DNA of 64,000 nt from positions 3,038,001 to 3,102,000 of the forward strand of contig NC_060115.1 in the NCBI RefSeq assembly GCF_021155765.1. Reading direction: 5' to 3'. Origin of the DNA: Diprion similis. Taxonomy: Eukaryota > Arthropoda > Insecta > Hymenoptera > Diprionidae. Positions within the stretch are counted from its first letter, which is position 1, and each line of letters begins with the position of its first letter. Positions 60,888 to 64,000 of this stretch are shown here, piece after piece. The notes below the pieces were generated by a model, which was not told the origin of the DNA, made no database searches, and saw only the letters and a program-made list of their open reading frames with translations. Both the position numbers and the translations under genes were made by a program.

Positions 60888-63393
60888 AAAGAGAATGCAA
60901 TGTTGGATCTATGTAATCGCGAATTTGCAAACGATCTAACTATGTGAAAAATGTAAATGAAAAGTAAGAACATGAGGTAATTCCTCTATTTAGCAATAAT
61001 GACCAAATGCGTGGGATCTGAATAACATAAAAAATTTCAACCATGGCTGTACTGTCGGTGTAAGGATAATTTACTTGATAATACGTAAAAATCTCAAAGT
61101 TATTAATACAGTATTCTCAAAATTGGCAATAAATTCTGTACTTCTTGGAATAAAATTAAATTTTTTTCTTCTATGCTGAAAGCATTTTTCAATGACTGTG
61201 GCATTGTTTTCGTTAATAGCAAAAAAAGAAGGCCGGGTGATATACCCTGGATTGTTGAACTTAAATTGTTAATTTTATTCAATGACTCACGAATGATACC
61301 CATTCGAATCATACTTTATTTAGGATTTAGAATCAAACTTTGGAGTGCTGAATGATTTGCGAGACTTCAGTTAATTACCCAAAATTTACTCACGATTCTA
61401 TACCAGTTAAAAATAATTTCCCTCAAGTGACTTGATAGAAAAAACTTATACCTACGCTTTTAATACAGTACTGTTTACTACTGTAAACGTGGTAGAAAAT
61501 GAACAGTAAACTTGAACTGCTTTAGCATTTTTCGGACATTTAGTTATGGCTACTCCAGCACTGGTAAGTCTATTGGCGTAGCAAGCACGCTTCCTTGTTT
61601 TTTTCCCCTATTGAAGCAAATTAATCCCAATATCAAATAAAATCCTGCTTTACGTGACGGGGTATATACGTCAAATACAGGTTAAACAAGGGTAGTATTT
61701 CACTTAGTGTCTTATCGCACGTATATATTGAAATGAGAAAAATCTCAACGTATTATGATTAAAAATACCGATCATACACGTGAATGTAAATAGATGTAGG
61801 CACATAAATGTACATAAAACAGATCATGTACTTACTTACATGACTTATTATTGGGCAAGTTGCGTATAGAATATTTTTAAGGAGGCCGTGCGTCTCATTC
61901 AAAATCCTTACAGAGATATAAGGGAAAACAATTTGCAAACTCCCTCTACTGAACAGCTAAAAAAATAATTTGTGTACATGAATAATTATATAAACTAAAA
62001 AAGAATTAAATATGTTCTATCTGAATATGGCCCAATAGTTTAAAGTAATAGATTTGAGCCCCTTTAAATATATTCACTATACATTAATTGTAACGCAATT
62101 GAATTATGTTTAGATGAATATTATGTAAGAATTTTAATGCCTGTATAGAATATGTGCGTCTTCCTTGTAATCGAAGAAATATATCAAACTTTCCGAAATA
62201 AAAATTAGTACTCAAGAATAAATACGTTTGTTTCTTCAGGATTTTTTTACGAATCCTCTTTTGATTGAAAGTGAAATAATTATGGATCAAATTATCGGCG
62301 ATATAGTTTAATTACTTTGGAGTAGATAAATTAAAAACAGTTCGATATATTACAAAAAAAAATGCTGTCTTTTCGTTATAAACAGGACAAGTAAGCCAGA
62401 CCAATGGCTCAATAATTTTATTTAGCTGGATTGTAAATCTCCAACGAACACGTTAGATAAATTGACTCTTATAATTTCACTCGCAGGATTTAAATATTTA
62501 TAAACACAGACAACATGACTCCTAATAGTGAACTCAAGATTGCAAGGTCCTGAAGTATTTAGTCTTTGGCACAATAAGTAACTACACACAGGCTATTCGT
62601 ACTGCGTTTTTCATAAAGTTTCAAATTTATCTTTACAGAGAATTAGGAGATGAAAAAAAAAAAAAAAAGAAACAAACCCAACAGCGATTTCTGTCGATTT
62701 GCCCATTTTTAAGATAGACCATTATTCATCTATAAGCAACCAAATCAAGCTGTGTTTATCTTCCGTAAGAATTTACAATCTGTTAATCATAGGCCTATTG
62801 AACAGGATATAATATTTCGTATATACTGCAAAATATTGACTAGGTTTACATGAGTTCAATAATTCAGTTCTTATTGTCCAACAATATTATCGTCCTTACA
62901 CCCCATGATTTTATGTATAATAATTATCAATGATCTACCATGATCTTAAAGGTTTAATAAAAATTTATCATAAATTATCAATGTACCCGAGCATTGGCAT
63001 ACCTGTGTATAGAAATACTGGTATACAAACTGTATGCTGAATAATTTCATATTCGACGTACATTGAATAGCCAGGCTTATTTCGAATACCTCACATTAAA
63101 TTTCCTTACCTCTAATATATGTATATCTATAATTAATATTTCTTGTTTTAAAACATCAGAGCGTGTAGAAAAATACCCGTCAACCACCTACGCGAACTGC
63201 ACATATTAAGCGTTTTTTTAAATATTTATGACGCAAAATGCATAATTTTTAGTAATTCAATCACTGCAATTTAGAGAGTGTTTTATGATATTGCCATTGA
63301 CCATTGCGTTGAATTGCATATTTTTCAAGCTTATAATCATAAGTATGTGACTACCGAATGAATATTGTTTTTCTTCTTTTTCAAACTCAACAG
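60888..63393. other. AT-rich intergenic DNA
   Basis: No supported gene, RNA or clear repeat. There is an A-tract at about 62,652-62,669. ATGGCTACTCCAGCACTG followed by gtaagt at 61,546 looks like a tiny first exon but cannot be linked to anything in frame. Confidence 0.45.
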
Positions 63394-63499
63394 ATTGCCA
63401 CACGAAAAATTATATTGGTACTGTAACGAAGTTTTGTTTACACCCCTTAGACATCCTGGCATGACTGATTCTGTTGCAATATTAATCTATCCTCAGCAG
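63394..63499 (+). CDS. Orphan internal exon, gene probably continuing beyond the window
   Basis: A pyrimidine-rich tract (tttttcttctttttcaaactcaacag) forms a strong acceptor and cctcagcag before gtatag a good donor. Between them is one leading base and then 35 open codons. They read LPHEKLYWYCNEVLFTPLRH and then PGMTDSVAILIYPQQ, with balanced composition and none of the N/K/I/Y bias of nearby chance frames. The incoming phase is 2 and the outgoing phase 0. I do not recognise the protein and find no partner exon upstream. It could be part of a gene lying mostly to the right, a remnant of a mobile element, or chance. Confidence 0.35.
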
Positions 63500-64000
63500 G
63501 TATAGATGTTTTCGAAGCGTTATGTCGACCGAAAGTGAATAATATTATCTATTGTGTACAAATTCTCAGTAAAGGTATCAACAGATAAATCTCGTTTATG
63601 AGTAATTTCGGAATCTGTAGATTGAAGTATGTTTTGATTATTATGACAGAATACTCATTTTTGCAAAAAACACAAGAAAATGCTTGAAGAACTGTCGCGT
63701 TTTACATTTTTCTGAAGTTTTTAAATTTTCACTATGATATAAAATGTATGCTGCGATACTACTATTTTATTACACTTACAACTTGTTACTTCGGAAGAAT
63801 GTTAAAAGGTGTATTTTTATATTTACAAATCGCGGTCCAATATCGTAGCTAGTGGAAATATTACTATAAATAACTCCAATAGGAAGGAGGGACTCTTCAA
63901 TAAAATATGTATAATTGTATGAATATGTATACCTAAACGTGTATAAAGTGAATATTGCAGCATTAACTAGATTTTTTTTTTTTTTTTTTTTAATTAAATA
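63500..64000. other. AT-rich sequence at the right edge
   Basis: No feature is supported. It ends with a T-tract of about 20 bases near 63,972. Confidence 0.5.

Noticed and set aside
61546-61563. ATGGCTACTCCAGCACTG followed by gtaagt as a tiny first exon
   Set aside because: Joining it to the orphan exon at 63394 gives an early stop, and no other partner exon was found.

Overview
The window is nuclear DNA from an animal, most likely an insect. The genes have many short, phase-consistent GT-AG introns, non-coding DNA is AT-rich, and all six recognisable genes are animal genes whose fly or human counterparts I know. A hymenopteran or another holometabolous insect would fit, but nothing in the sequence fixes the order.

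Region 1 (1 to about 23.8 kb) is satellite DNA. About 73 head-to-tail copies of a 304-bp unit run from the left edge to about 22,205. They are followed by strongly decayed copies, which are interrupted by an unrelated insert of about 420 bp. The array carries nested duplications of 5 to 9 units and one hybrid unit that marks a crossover. Each unit contains a 75-80 codon open frame, but I see no evidence that it is a gene.

Region 2 (24 kb to 60.9 kb) is gene-dense. In order: a non-autonomous hAT element with an 8-bp target duplication; a myotubularin-related 3-phosphoinositide phosphatase of the MTMR6/7/8 type with a C-terminal FYVE-like zinc finger (+); calnexin (-) with two alternative transmembrane exons; a CFAP97/hemingway-like protein (+); a TMEM131 homologue of 1,850 codons in 21 exons (-); nucleosome assembly protein 1 (+); and STIM, the ER calcium sensor of store-operated calcium entry (+). 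Calnexin/CFAP97 and TMEM131/Nap1 are divergent pairs. CFAP97 and TMEM131 converge. Three further short inverted-repeat elements lie in introns or 3' flanks.

Region 3 (60.9 to 64 kb) is AT-rich intergenic DNA. One well-formed orphan exon near 63.4 kb may be the start of another gene to the right.

Three of the six genes (calnexin, TMEM131, STIM) encode single-pass ER-membrane proteins. They handle glycoprotein folding, collagen secretion and luminal calcium respectively. MTMR6 acts on endosomal phosphoinositides. Nap1 is a histone chaperone and CFAP97 is an axonemal factor. They are neighbours rather than an operon-like unit. All gene models were assembled by hand from splice sites and reading frame, and every intron junction listed keeps the frame.
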